Program-made: the position numbers and the translations under genes
The notes under the pieces: model-generated
Database searches by the model: none
The model's input: the letters and a program-made list of their open reading frames with translations, nothing else
Told to the model about the DNA's origin: nothing
Shown: one piece after another, positions 35,480 to 44,500 of the stretch
Layout of the letters: every line of letters starts with the position of its first letter
Position numbering within the stretch: position 1 is the first letter of the stretch
Assembly: GCA_947503155.1 (NCBI GenBank)
Contig: CANNCL010000001.1
Location: 992,001-1,056,000 of the forward strand
Source: an uncultured Erythrobacter sp.
GTDB taxonomy: Bacteria > Pseudomonadota > Alphaproteobacteria > Sphingomonadales > Sphingomonadaceae
Direction: 5' to 3'
DNA: 64,000 nucleotides

Positions 35480-35995
35480 TTAAGCAGCAGCAGCAGCCTT
35501 GCGGCGGCGGCGGCCAAGACCAAGTGCGACAAGCGCCAGACCGAACAGGCCGAGCATACCCGGCGCAGGAACGTCGACAACACGGTAATCGCCAATGCCG
35601 CGAACGTAATCGCCAGCGATCACGGGATCACCCCACCAAGACCACAGGTTGATGCGGCCATCATTGGTGGTCTTCATCATCCAAGGGTGGAAGCGTGTAC
35701 CGTTCTCGCGAGTTGGCGTGTAATCGGTGCCGCGAATGTTGCGGGTGCCGGTCATGTCGCTGAGCGTGAACATAAAGCTGGGGTTGGCCCCGCCTTCGAA
35801 AGTCGCAAAATCAGCGCTTTCGAACGTTACGTCGATCTTGTCGCCGGTCCACGTGCCGGTTTGCGTATCGGTATTGATCGTCAGAACGTCGCCGTTCGTC
35901 ATATCATATTCGAAGATTGCAGCTGACGCCGGCGTCGCGGCCATCATGCTGCCTGCGGCAAGGGCGATTGCCGCTTTTTGTGTTAACTTACTCAT
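35480..35995 (-). CDS. PEP-CTERM sorting domain protein (VPAP variant)
   Basis: 171 aa. The Sec signal peptide is MSKLTQKAAIALAAGSMMAATPASAA, with cleavage near residue 26. A beta-rich domain follows, and the C-terminus is a sorting signal: VPAPGMLGLFGLALVALG, a helix, then GRRRRK. Such tails are recognised and cut by exosortases, which release or anchor the protein at the cell surface. ATG at 35995 has GGGGA just upstream. No exosortase gene is in the window. A TPR lipoprotein gene is divergent. Confidence 0.85.
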   Translation of the reverse strand: MSKLTQKAAIALAAGSMMAATPASAAIFEYDMTNGDVLTINTDTQTGTWTGDKIDVTFESADFATFEGGANPSFMFTLSDMTGTRNIRGTDYTPTRENGTRFHPWMMKTTNDGRINLWSWWGDPVIAGDYVRGIGDYRVVDVPAPGMLGLFGLALVALGLGRRRRKAAAAA

Positions 35996-36227
35996 ATCAT
36001 TCCCCATGCTAACTCTTTCTACAACGAGTTGCCTGTTGGCTGGTGCTCGCTGGATTCGAAACTGGTGAACAACACGCTGCAATTGCCATGCCATTTGGTG
36101 TCAAACTGCCGGTTTCTGCGTGTTACAAAGGTTAACGGCCAAATCGCTCAAATGGGTTTTGTAAGAAAACCCGACGCTTTGCCGCTGGAAAACGACACGT
36201 TAAGTATCTGCGGCTAAACGGTCCGCC

Positions 36228-37778
36228 ATGAACATGCACAATTCTCTTTGGAAATTGGGCGCTGCCGCGGCGCTCACATTGTCTCCTGCCTTGGCTGGCT
36301 GCGATAGCGAGCCAAGTGATCCATTCGCCGCCGCAAGCGAGGCTCTTGCGAATAGCGAACCGCGCACGGCTATGGACCTTGTCAGCCAAGCGATTGATCA
36401 GGATCCAGACAATCCCGACATCCGTATGCTGGCGGGCGACATTGCGATGGCGCTTGGCAATCCAGATCGGGCGATTGCGGAATTTGAGCGGGTTCCGGCG
36501 TCAGCGGACGGACATTCGCTAGCGCGCGCTAAATTGGCCGAAGCGCAAGTTATGGGTGATTTCATGGAAGCCGCGCGCGATACCGTTGAGAGCCTCACTT
36601 TGGACAATGCGATGGCCTATACGGCGTCTATTGGATTCCATTTCGCTGGCGGTGACACCGAAACTGGCTTTGCCTTGCTGGACGATGGGCTTGCCGCGTT
36701 CCCCGACGATCCTCGCCTCGTCACCATCGATGCAGAGCGGCTCTGGGCGCAAGGTATGGAAGAGGCGACGTTTGATCGCCTTGCCCCGGTCTTGGCACTG
36801 GAGCCGGCTGTGCCACAGGCGCATCTGTTCGCCGGACAATTGCTCCTAGGGTCGCGCGACGCAACCCAGGCAAGATCGCATTTTGAGAAAGTGCTAAGCG
36901 TACGGCCAACGCATCAAACGGCAATGTTGGCGATGGCTGCGATTGCGCGCGACAGCGGCGATACGCAAGCAGCGGGCAATTGGATCAACAAGGCCAATGA
37001 AGCGGGCAAGCCGCATCCAATCGGGCTGCTGTTTGCGGCGCAGATGGCCTATGATGCGGGCGAAATTCCGCGCGCTTTTGAATTGATTGAGCAGGCCCCA
37101 CCGGTTTTCTCAAGCGAGCCGGAATTTGCGCGCCTGCGCGGCTTTATCGACGCCGCCCGTGATCAGCATGCAATGGCGTCTATGGCGCTGACTGACTATG
37201 TTGACGACACTGGCGGCGACCCTTTGGCGCGGCAGGTTCTGGCAAACAGTCTTACTCAGCAAAGCCGGTTTGATGAGGCATGGGCTGCGATAGAGCCTAT
37301 TGTCGAACATCCGCAGATGGATGGGGCTGCGCTCTTGCTCGCGCTGCGCCTGTCTGAAGAAACAGGCAAGGGCGATCCTATGCGAATTCGCGCGTTGATT
37401 GAGAGGCGCGACAACGCCCCTTCGATAGCGCCGCAAATGGTTGAGGCGGGTAATGCGATCCGCGCGGGCGATTGGGCACGGGCCGATCAAATTTACGCAC
37501 CGCTTGTTGAGGGCGATGGTAAGAACAACTCGGCGCTGCTCAACAATGCTGCGGCTGTAAAGACGAAGCTAGGCGATCACGCCGCTGCCGTGCGCCTTGC
37601 TCGCCGCGCCCTCGCCGAATCGCCTGACAGCGCAGAGATTATGGACACGCTCGGCTGGGCATTGTGGCAACAGGGCGGCGCCGTTGGCGAGGCTCAGGTC
37701 CTTCTGACGCAAGCGCGAGAGGCCGCTCCGGGGAATCGCGAAATCCTAGAACATTGGGCGATTGTCCACGCGGAATAG
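36228..37778 (+). CDS. TPR-repeat lipoprotein
   Basis: 516 aa. The leader MNMHNSLWKLGAAAALTLSPALAGC has a lipobox (ALAGC), so residues after the Cys should be periplasmic and membrane-anchored. About ten TPR-like helical pairs span residues 35-510, for example AMDLVSQAIDQDPDNPDIRM and AVRLARRALAESPDSAEIMD. TPR lipoproteins often scaffold envelope or exopolysaccharide machines; PrsT-type TPR proteins accompany exosortase systems, but this one is shorter and the link to the neighbouring PEP-CTERM gene is only positional. Confidence 0.8.
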   Translation: MNMHNSLWKLGAAAALTLSPALAGCDSEPSDPFAAASEALANSEPRTAMDLVSQAIDQDPDNPDIRMLAGDIAMALGNPDRAIAEFERVPASADGHSLARAKLAEAQVMGDFMEAARDTVESLTLDNAMAYTASIGFHFAGGDTETGFALLDDGLAAFPDDPRLVTIDAERLWAQGMEEATFDRLAPVLALEPAVPQAHLFAGQLLLGSRDATQARSHFEKVLSVRPTHQTAMLAMAAIARDSGDTQAAGNWINKANEAGKPHPIGLLFAAQMAYDAGEIPRAFELIEQAPPVFSSEPEFARLRGFIDAARDQHAMASMALTDYVDDTGGDPLARQVLANSLTQQSRFDEAWAAIEPIVEHPQMDGAALLLALRLSEETGKGDPMRIRALIERRDNAPSIAPQMVEAGNAIRAGDWARADQIYAPLVEGDGKNNSALLNNAAAVKTKLGDHAAAVRLARRALAESPDSAEIMDTLGWALWQQGGAVGEAQVLLTQAREAAPGNREILEHWAIVHAE

Positions 37779-37916
37779 GGGCAAAATCTGCTTTCGTTGC
37801 GCAGTATTCGTTATGCTAATGCATCGAACTCAATAGAGCGCCTTGACCCAGCGCCCCGCGCTGACTAGGTGGGCGCTCCGATCGCGCGGATACAGATGCC
37901 AGCGCGCACCCCATGG

Positions 37917-37992
37917 GGGCCCTTAGCTCAGTCGGTAGAGCAACTGACTTTTAATCAGTAGGTCGCTGGTTCGAACCCAGCAGGGCTCACCA
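37917..37992 (+). tRNA. tRNA-Lys (anticodon TTT)
   Basis: 76 bases including encoded CCA. The acceptor GGGCCCT pairs with AGGGCTC (one G-T pair). The D-arm TAGCTCAGTCGGTAGAGC, the anticodon stem CTGAC with loop TTTTAAT-type around anticodon TTT, and the T-arm GGTTCGAACCC are canonical. The 3' end borders a recombinase-bearing element, a common integration site. Confidence 0.97.
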
Positions 37993-38176
37993 TCCATTTG
38001 CTTCGAACATCGATTTGAGTCGTCTCCGCTGGAGCGGCTGAAATTGTGCCCGCAGTTCCGGGGCTTTGCGCAGTCGCTATTCTAGATAAGCCCTGGTGGA
38101 GACCCTCTGACCTACCAAAAGGCGGCGTTATTCGGCGAAGTTCTCCCCGCACGAAAAAGTGACCTACTGGTCGAAC

Positions 38177-39844
38177 TTAGAAGTTTGGGAGTTGAAGCGC
38201 TTCATGCTGGCTGGCCCAGCGGATTGGCAAATCAGCCATTCGCCAAAGGCTGCGCGAGCTGAGACTCTTCGGTTGAGTGCCGGTGAGCACTGACCGAACG
38301 ATACCCGGATCGAGATAGCTGAGACGAGCAAGACGTTGAAGGTGCCTAAGCCGTGTTGTCTTGATTGCTTGAGTTTCATCGTTCGTCATAGCGAGCAAAG
38401 TTTCACGGGCTTGGAAGGCTCGGCCGAGTAGTTCGACCAAACGATTGTCTCGGTTGATCTTGTCTGCTTCAGATGGTCGCAAGCGCAGCCGAGGTTCATG
38501 GCCATAGGATTGCCGATCAAGCTGGATCTCAAACCTGGCTTCCGTTTGTCCTCGATCACTGTCGTGGGTGAAACCCAACGCCATGTACGGATGGAAAGCT
38601 CCGCTGATCTCATCGGTGTTCACCACTACGTGGAGCGACATTGTTTTGAAGACCTCGCGAACGGTAGATATCGGCGCGCTTTCAACCTCGGTTGCCAATT
38701 CGCTCGCACGCTCGGCAATTGCTATCTTTTCGTTTGCGGACTTTGAAATCAGCATCTCTTGGAGGTTTCTACGTCCGCGCAACCAGCTTGCAACAGCGCG
38801 CCGGATTGATTGCTCGATCTCACCAGCGGGTAATCTAAGGGCCGGGACCTCGGCATCGTCATTCATGTTGGACGCGTAGTAAGTGTAGCGCCGTCCGTGG
38901 TTGCGGGTATGGGTGGGAGACATCGGCCGCCCTCGATCATCGTGCAACATACCAGCGAGCAAGGCCACGCGCGTGTGCTTACCGGCTGCTGACCCAGGGG
39001 AAGTTCGATCCGCCAGCTTTGCTTGCACTGCATCGAAGAGCTCGCGGTCGACTATCGCATCATGCTGGCCCGGATAGGTCTTTTCTTTGTGCCTAACCTC
39101 ACCGCCATAGAGGGGATTGGAGAGGAGCCATTTGAGAGCTCCTCGCTTGAGCGGTACGCCGCCAATGACATTGCCTTGTTTCGAGACCCGGCGCTTGCTG
39201 ACAACTCCGTCTTGTCTCAGTTGCTCGACCAGTGCTTTGATCGAGTCTGCTTTGAGGTAGCGGGTCATGATCTCGCGAACGGTAGCTGCTTCTTCTGGAA
39301 TGATGACAAGCTTGCGGTCGATTGCTCCGTAGCCAAGCGGAACCCCGCCACCCATCCACATACCTTTAGCCTTAGATGCTGCGATCTTGTCGCGGATCCG
39401 CTCGGCACCGACTTCGCGTTCAAACTGAGCGAAGGAGAGCAGAACATTGAGCGTAAGCCGCCCCATTGACGTCGTGGTCGAGAATGCTTGGGTTACGCTA
39501 ACAAAGCTTGCTTCGGCTTCATCCAGCACATCTACGATCTTGGCGAAATCGGCGAGGCTGCGGGTAAGCCGATCGATCTTGTAGACCACCACCACATCGA
39601 TCCTGCCAGCTTTCACATCGCTCAACAGCTGCCGAAGCGCCGGGCGCTCCAGCGTCCCGCCCGAGTGACCACCATCATCATAGAACTCTGGCAGAAGGAT
39701 CCAACCTTCATGCTGCTGGCTCATAACATACGCCGCGCAGGCTTCGCGCTGAGCATCGAGACTGTTGAAGTCTTTGTCTAAGCCTTCGTCGGTCGACTTG
39801 CGCGTGTAGATCGCGCAACGAAGCTTCTTCACTGGTTTAGGCAT
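38177..39844 (-). CDS. Large serine recombinase
   Basis: 555 aa. The N-terminal resolvase domain has catalytic Ser in YTRKSTDEG and helix segments DVVVVYKIDRLTRSL and SFAQFEREVGAERIRDKI. The central recombinase domain (about residues 160-290, GGVPLGYG, YGGEVRHK) precedes a zinc-ribbon-like region lacking obvious Cys pairs (LAGMLHDDRGRPMSPTH). A helical C-terminus follows. It would catalyse site-specific integration or excision of the element. The start overlaps the end of the DUF2924 gene by 8 bases; this pair is recurrent in alphaproteobacteria. The site of action is not seen. Confidence 0.92.
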   Translation of the reverse strand: MPKPVKKLRCAIYTRKSTDEGLDKDFNSLDAQREACAAYVMSQQHEGWILLPEFYDDGGHSGGTLERPALRQLLSDVKAGRIDVVVVYKIDRLTRSLADFAKIVDVLDEAEASFVSVTQAFSTTTSMGRLTLNVLLSFAQFEREVGAERIRDKIAASKAKGMWMGGGVPLGYGAIDRKLVIIPEEAATVREIMTRYLKADSIKALVEQLRQDGVVSKRRVSKQGNVIGGVPLKRGALKWLLSNPLYGGEVRHKEKTYPGQHDAIVDRELFDAVQAKLADRTSPGSAAGKHTRVALLAGMLHDDRGRPMSPTHTRNHGRRYTYYASNMNDDAEVPALRLPAGEIEQSIRRAVASWLRGRRNLQEMLISKSANEKIAIAERASELATEVESAPISTVREVFKTMSLHVVVNTDEISGAFHPYMALGFTHDSDRGQTEARFEIQLDRQSYGHEPRLRLRPSEADKINRDNRLVELLGRAFQARETLLAMTNDETQAIKTTRLRHLQRLARLSYLDPGIVRSVLTGTQPKSLSSRSLWRMADLPIRWASQHEALQLPNF

Positions 39845-40289
39845 TGGCGCCTACCTTGAGCTCACCAAGCCGCGGGCTGCTTAGCCCAAAGAACCGTGGG
39901 CCCGACCACTTCGCTCCGGTGATATGGCGCGCCACTGCGCTGAGTGATCCATAAGACTTGCCGCGATACTCGTAGCTGCTTTTTAGCACGACCACTTCGT
40001 GAACTTCGCCATGCCACGTTCGCGAGAGCCAAGTGCCAGGCTTCGCCTCGGTTGAGACGCCGCCTTCTCTGCGGCGGTTATCCTTGCGTCCGAGCGCTCC
40101 CAGCTGACGCAGTTCTGCTTTGGTGAGCCTGCCGAATTCTCGTTCCTGATAGTGAGAAGCCAAGGCTCGAACCGTCAAAGCGGACCCAAGGCCTGGAGGA
40201 GCGGGAGTTCCGTGGGTATTGCGCCATGCCAAGCGCAGTTCAGCGGGCTTCATGTTCTGCAACGCAACGATTTTCGTGTTGATATTCAT
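39837..40289 (-). CDS. DUF2924 family protein
   Basis: 150 aa. The N-terminus shows AELRLAWRNTHGTPAPPGLGSALTVRALASHYQ, typical of DUF2924 DNA-binding-like proteins. A conserved GTWLSRTWHGEVHEVVVL and TGAKWSGPRFFGL fill the C-terminus. It almost always precedes a serine recombinase and is presumed an accessory or regulatory factor, but this is not experimentally established. Overlaps the recombinase by 8 bases, so translation is coupled. Confidence 0.85.
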   Translation of the reverse strand: MNINTKIVALQNMKPAELRLAWRNTHGTPAPPGLGSALTVRALASHYQEREFGRLTKAELRQLGALGRKDNRRREGGVSTEAKPGTWLSRTWHGEVHEVVVLKSSYEYRGKSYGSLSAVARHITGAKWSGPRFFGLSSPRLGELKVGANA

Positions 40290-40524
40290 AGCGGTCTCCT
40301 GACCGCAATGAATGCTCGAACGTCTGCACTAGTCGAGCGATATCTGCCAGCATCCGGTCTTTACAGTAGACTTGCCGCGACATCTGCGCGTGCTGATGCT
40401 GATACATGACATCGACCGCGAACTGATCAACCTGCTCTGCAACAAGATCGGAACGCTGGTTGGTTGCCGCAGCCCAGTCGATTTCCGAATGACCGCAATG
40501 CGCCCCAAACCAAGACGTAGCCAT
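40240..40524 (-). CDS. Small hypothetical protein in recombinase element
   Basis: 94 aa, hydrophilic and His/Gln-rich (VMYQHQHAQMSRQVY), no family recognised. It overlaps the start of the DUF2924 gene by 50 bases in another frame. The frame is open, but codon evidence is weak and no good ribosome binding site is visible, so it may be spurious. Without it the divergent region 40290-40586 would be a 297-base regulatory gap. Confidence 0.35.
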   Translation of the reverse strand: MATSWFGAHCGHSEIDWAAATNQRSDLVAEQVDQFAVDVMYQHQHAQMSRQVYCKDRMLADIARLVQTFEHSLRSGDRYEYQHENRCVAEHEAR

Positions 40525-40552
40525 TCAAGATCTTAGCGCACGAAAGCAGACA

Positions 40553-40581
40553 TTCTCCGAGGCCATTCCGGCCTAGGAGAA
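40553..40581. promoter_or_regulatory. Inverted repeat covering the ribosome binding site of the tyrosine recombinase
   Basis: Arms TTCTCCGAGGCC and GGCCTAGGAGAA are separated by ATTCC; 11 of 12 positions pair. The right arm contains GGAGAA, the probable Shine-Dalgarno, 5 bases before the ATG at 40587. As RNA this hairpin would hide the ribosome binding site; as DNA it could be a recombinase or repressor site. Confidence 0.7.
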
Positions 40582-40586
40582 CGAAG

Positions 40587-41219
40587 ATGACCTATTCACA
40601 ATTCGACCCTGCTGCCCAAAACCGAGTGCCTTGGAATTTCGGCGCGAAGATCGGCCCCAAACGCCCATTCAATCAGAAGCAGATCTGGGCCATTCGCTTC
40701 TTCCTAGATCGCGAAGAGCGCATCAGAGACCGGGCGCTGTTCGACTTGGCAATCGACAGCAAGCTGCGTGGTTGCGATCTCGTTGAGTTGAAAATCGGCG
40801 ACTTGGTGAGCGGTCCCGAAATCAGGAAACGAGCGATGATCACGCAGCGCAAGACTGGTCGGCCTGTTCAGTTCGAGATTGCGACAGACGCACGTGCAAG
40901 TCTATTCGCGTGGCTGGAGCTCAGAGGAGGTGACGTTGAGGACTTCGTCTTTCCGAGCCGAGTTGATGCCACTCGCCACTTGAGCACGCGACAGTATGCT
41001 CGACTGGTTGACGAGTGGGTAAAAGGGATTGGCCTAATGCCTGAAGAGTATGGAACCCATTCGCTTCGCCGCACAAAGGCCTCGATCATTTACAAGGCCA
41101 CAGGCAACATAAGGGCGATCCAAATCTTGCTTGGTCATTCGAAGATCGAAAACACCGTTCGATATCTAGGCGTTGACATTGAGGACGCTCTCACGCTCGC
41201 TGAAAAGACCGAGATCTGA
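40587..41219 (+). CDS. Short tyrosine recombinase/integrase
   Basis: 210 aa, essentially a catalytic domain without the usual long N-terminal core-binding domain. All active-site residues are visible: Arg in DSKLRGCDL, Lys in QRKTGRP, HxxR in THSLRRTKA, His in LLGHSKIENT and the nucleophile Tyr in VRYLGVD. Similar short integrases include FimB/FimE-like inverting enzymes. It is divergent from the DUF2924-serine recombinase pair, so the element carries two unrelated recombinase chemistries. Its ribosome binding site lies in an inverted repeat. Confidence 0.9.
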   Translation: MTYSQFDPAAQNRVPWNFGAKIGPKRPFNQKQIWAIRFFLDREERIRDRALFDLAIDSKLRGCDLVELKIGDLVSGPEIRKRAMITQRKTGRPVQFEIATDARASLFAWLELRGGDVEDFVFPSRVDATRHLSTRQYARLVDEWVKGIGLMPEEYGTHSLRRTKASIIYKATGNIRAIQILLGHSKIENTVRYLGVDIEDALTLAEKTEI

Positions 41220-41385
41220 CCGCTACGGAATGCCAGTCTCGCTTGGACTGGCGTCCGCTCCGCCGCGAAAAAGCAGACGGCTCTGATCGCTATTGCCAGC
41301 CTTTGTCTAGCGATAGGTGTAGGGATTCTGCGCGACTATCTCATGACGCAGATCAGTCGGGAAGATCATCCCAGATCGCTCCTTC

Positions 41386-44300
41386 CTATGCGCCAGAATT
41401 AGAACGGATGAACGAGAATTTCGCAAGTTTTCTACGTAGCTTACTTACGCCGCCCCTCAAGTCCGCCGAGGCCGCATATGCTGCAGGAACGACGAGCAAT
41501 GTGAGGAAAGTCGAGGTCGTTAAACCTCCGATGATGATGAACCCCATTGCGTTGCGCCATTCGGCGGCGTCGGATTGGGCTAGTGCTACAGGTAGCATTC
41601 CGAAGACCGCTGCCAGCGCTGTCATCAATACGGGCCGCAAGCGCTCCGGGGCGGCGCTGCGCATCGCAGCACCAGCCTCATCGCCTCGGTCGCGATACTG
41701 ATTGGCAAGATCGACAAGCAGGATACCGTTTTTCATCACGATACCCATCAGCGCAATCATTCCGATCTGCGCGAACAGGCTCATCTCTTCACCCGTTGCC
41801 CACATCAGGAAGTAAGCACCGGAGAATGATAGCGGCGCGGTCAGCATAATGATTATCGGCTGGCCAAAGCTGTTAAACTGGCTCGCCAGCACAATGTAGA
41901 GCGCCACAAGCGCCAGTCCGAAGGCAAAGATGATGGCCTCGCCCGTTTCGGCCAAACGGCGGGCAGTACCCTCCATTTGGGTGGCCAATCCAGCGGGCGG
42001 CGGGTTCGCGGCTAGCAAATCTTCAACCTGCAAAACGGCAACGCTTAAAGGCACACCGGGCGCGGTATTTGCCAATACTGAAATCTGGCGAGATCGATCA
42101 ATCCGTTCTATTTCTGCGGCGCTCTGGTTCACCTCAACCGTTGCGACCGAAGCAAGGTCGACTAGCGCTCCTTGCCCTGTCCGCAACGGCAGTGTTTCGA
42201 CATCGGAAAGGTTCTGCCGCGCGCCCTCATCAAGACGGACCCGCACATCATACCGGCGCTCTTGGTCGTTAAATGTGCCAGCATCACTACCGCCTATAAG
42301 GGTGCGGGACGCGGCAGCCAGGCTGCGCGCGGAAATTCCCAAATCTGCCGCGCGGTCGCGGTCGACCACAATTTGCAATTCTGGACGTCCACCTTCGTAG
42401 GTTGATCGCACGTCGACAAAATTGGATTGAGCAGCAAGCTCGCCTGAGAGCAATTGGGCATAGTCGTTGATTGCGGCGGAATCCCGTCCCGTGATGATTA
42501 GCTCAATGGCGGTCTGTCCAACACCTGCCCCGGATACCCAAGGAACCTCGCCGATGGCAATTTCGCGTGCGCTTGGTACATTTTCGCTGATCGCATCACG
42601 GGCAAATGTCATCAGATCATCTTGCGACAGATCACGGGAGCGTTTGTGCGATAGGCCGACATAGATATCGAGCTCGTGCACCTTCGGGTTGCTGCCGCTG
42701 CCGGCACTTACAAATACGAGGTCAACCTCAGGGTGCTCTCGTAAGGTTTCATCGACCTGCCTTGCAGCTTCCTTCGCGCCCGAAATGCCCGTTCCGAGTG
42801 GCAGTTTAATCGTTGTCAGAAATTCGGACCGATCAGTGGTCGACATGAAGGTGCTTGGAACTTGGGATGCAAATAGGCCGCCGATAAACACGCTGGCGAG
42901 CGCGCCACCGAGCACCAGATAACGCCGGTCAATCGCCCAACCCACCAGCCGTTCATAGCGTTTGCGCATCCCGACATGGAAATTCTCGATCCTGCCCAGC
43001 CAGCCACTCTCGGGATGTTCGGGGCGCAGCAGCCGGGCCGACATGGCTGGTGTCAGCGTGAAGGCGACCAGCATCGACACGCTGACCGAAAACACGATTG
43101 AAAGCCCGTATTGGAAAAAGAACCGCCCAACGATCCCCTCCATAAAGGCGATCGGCACAAATACCGCCAACGTCGCAAATGTCCCGGCCAAGACCGCTAA
43201 CGCCACGCGTTTGGTTGCCGAGTGCGCCGCCTCGGTGGCGTCAACGCCTTCGTCGACATCATTTTGCACTGCCTCGACCACGACAATTGCATCATCGACC
43301 AGCAGGCCGATCGCGACCGTCAGCGCCAGCAGAGTGATCATGTTGATGGTAAAATCGAACGCTGCAAAAGCAACAAAGGTGGCAACGATTGAGGTTGGAA
43401 TGGCGAGCAGCACAATGATCGTCGCACGCCAACTCAGCAGAAACAGGAAGGTCACTCCCACTACCAGCAGCACTGCGATAAACAGGTCGAACAGAACATC
43501 GCCAATCGCCTGTTCGATAAATCGCGAGGTGTCACGTGCGATGACAAAGTTCACCCCTTCGGAATCGGTGGCTTCAATGTTCTCGATTTCTGCGCGTATC
43601 TGTTCGGCGACGGCGACTGTGTTTTCGCCGCTTTGCTTGCGCACTTCGAGTACCACGCCGAGTTCACCGTCGAGCTGAGCGTAGCTATCTTCGTCTTCGA
43701 CAGAGTCTTCCACTCGACCGATATCGCCAATGCGCACCGTTTGCCCATTGGGCCGATAGGCTACCGGGATCGCCGCAAACTCCGCCGCATTTGTCGCCTC
43801 GGCCAATGTGCGAATACCGAACTGCCGGGTCCGGCCATCGGTTACCAGCCGCCCGCCCGGCAGCTCTGCGTTCTCGCGCTGGATCGCGGACAGCACATCA
43901 TCCGCTGTCACTCCGCGCGCTCGCATTGCTGATGCATCAAGCCATATGCGCATCTCGCGCTCGCGCCCACCGACCAGCTCAACCGACCCGACACCGGGAA
44001 CCCGCTGCAAACGCTCTTTGACCACTTCATCGGCGAATGTGGTTAGATCACGGATCGGCAAGTCGCCGGAAAGGAGCACCGAAAGGATCGGCGCTGCATC
44101 AGGATCAACTTTTTCAATTACCGGCGGTTCGGCATCGGCGGGCAGGTCGCCCCCGAGGCGAGAGATTTTGTCGCGAACTTCCTGCGCTTTCAGGTCAGCA
44201 TCTTCCTCCAGTTCGAACTCTAGATTGACGATGCTGACGCCTTCAGCGCTGATGGATCGCATCTGTTTGAGGCCAGATATGGTGTTGAGTTGCTCCTCAA

Positions 44301-44499
44301 TAATATCGGTGACTTCTGTCTCCACCGTTCCCGGAGAAGCACCGGGAAGTGTGGTCGTCACAGAGACATATGGAAACTCGACTTCGGGGAAGAGATCGAC
44401 GCCTAGGCGGCCAAATGAGACGATGCCGAGGACCACGAGCGATGCGATTAGCATGGTCGCAAAGACGGGCCGCCGGATTGATACGTCGGCTAACCACAT
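41386..44499 (-). CDS. RND efflux permease, HAE1-like
   Basis: 1037 aa inner-membrane proton/drug antiporter. It opens MWLADVSIRRPVFATMLIAS, has the first periplasmic loop FPEVEFPYVSVTTTLPGASP, and the TM4 charged pair in GLLVDDAIVVVEAV that relays protons. Twelve TM helices and two large porter domains are expected from the size. HAE1-type pumps export hydrophobic compounds, not metals. ATG at 44499 lies 1 base after the adaptor stop; the frame up to 44580 is antisense to the real junction. Last gene of a hydrolase-thioesterase-adaptor-permease operon. Confidence 0.93.
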   Translation of the reverse strand: MWLADVSIRRPVFATMLIASLVVLGIVSFGRLGVDLFPEVEFPYVSVTTTLPGASPGTVETEVTDIIEEQLNTISGLKQMRSISAEGVSIVNLEFELEEDADLKAQEVRDKISRLGGDLPADAEPPVIEKVDPDAAPILSVLLSGDLPIRDLTTFADEVVKERLQRVPGVGSVELVGGREREMRIWLDASAMRARGVTADDVLSAIQRENAELPGGRLVTDGRTRQFGIRTLAEATNAAEFAAIPVAYRPNGQTVRIGDIGRVEDSVEDEDSYAQLDGELGVVLEVRKQSGENTVAVAEQIRAEIENIEATDSEGVNFVIARDTSRFIEQAIGDVLFDLFIAVLLVVGVTFLFLLSWRATIIVLLAIPTSIVATFVAFAAFDFTINMITLLALTVAIGLLVDDAIVVVEAVQNDVDEGVDATEAAHSATKRVALAVLAGTFATLAVFVPIAFMEGIVGRFFFQYGLSIVFSVSVSMLVAFTLTPAMSARLLRPEHPESGWLGRIENFHVGMRKRYERLVGWAIDRRYLVLGGALASVFIGGLFASQVPSTFMSTTDRSEFLTTIKLPLGTGISGAKEAARQVDETLREHPEVDLVFVSAGSGSNPKVHELDIYVGLSHKRSRDLSQDDLMTFARDAISENVPSAREIAIGEVPWVSGAGVGQTAIELIITGRDSAAINDYAQLLSGELAAQSNFVDVRSTYEGGRPELQIVVDRDRAADLGISARSLAAASRTLIGGSDAGTFNDQERRYDVRVRLDEGARQNLSDVETLPLRTGQGALVDLASVATVEVNQSAAEIERIDRSRQISVLANTAPGVPLSVAVLQVEDLLAANPPPAGLATQMEGTARRLAETGEAIIFAFGLALVALYIVLASQFNSFGQPIIIMLTAPLSFSGAYFLMWATGEEMSLFAQIGMIALMGIVMKNGILLVDLANQYRDRGDEAGAAMRSAAPERLRPVLMTALAAVFGMLPVALAQSDAAEWRNAMGFIIIGGLTTSTFLTLLVVPAAYAASADLRGGVSKLRRKLAKFSFIRSNSGA

Positions 44500-44500
44500 A

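Noticed and set aside
41235..41255. CCAGTC/GACTGG inverted repeat after the tyrosine recombinase
   Set aside because: Only 6 bp with no T-tract; could be chance or a weak structure.
37966..41400. Duplicate of the tRNA-Lys 3' end as an att site
   Set aside because: I could not find a second copy of the tRNA end downstream of the recombinases; element limits stay undefined.
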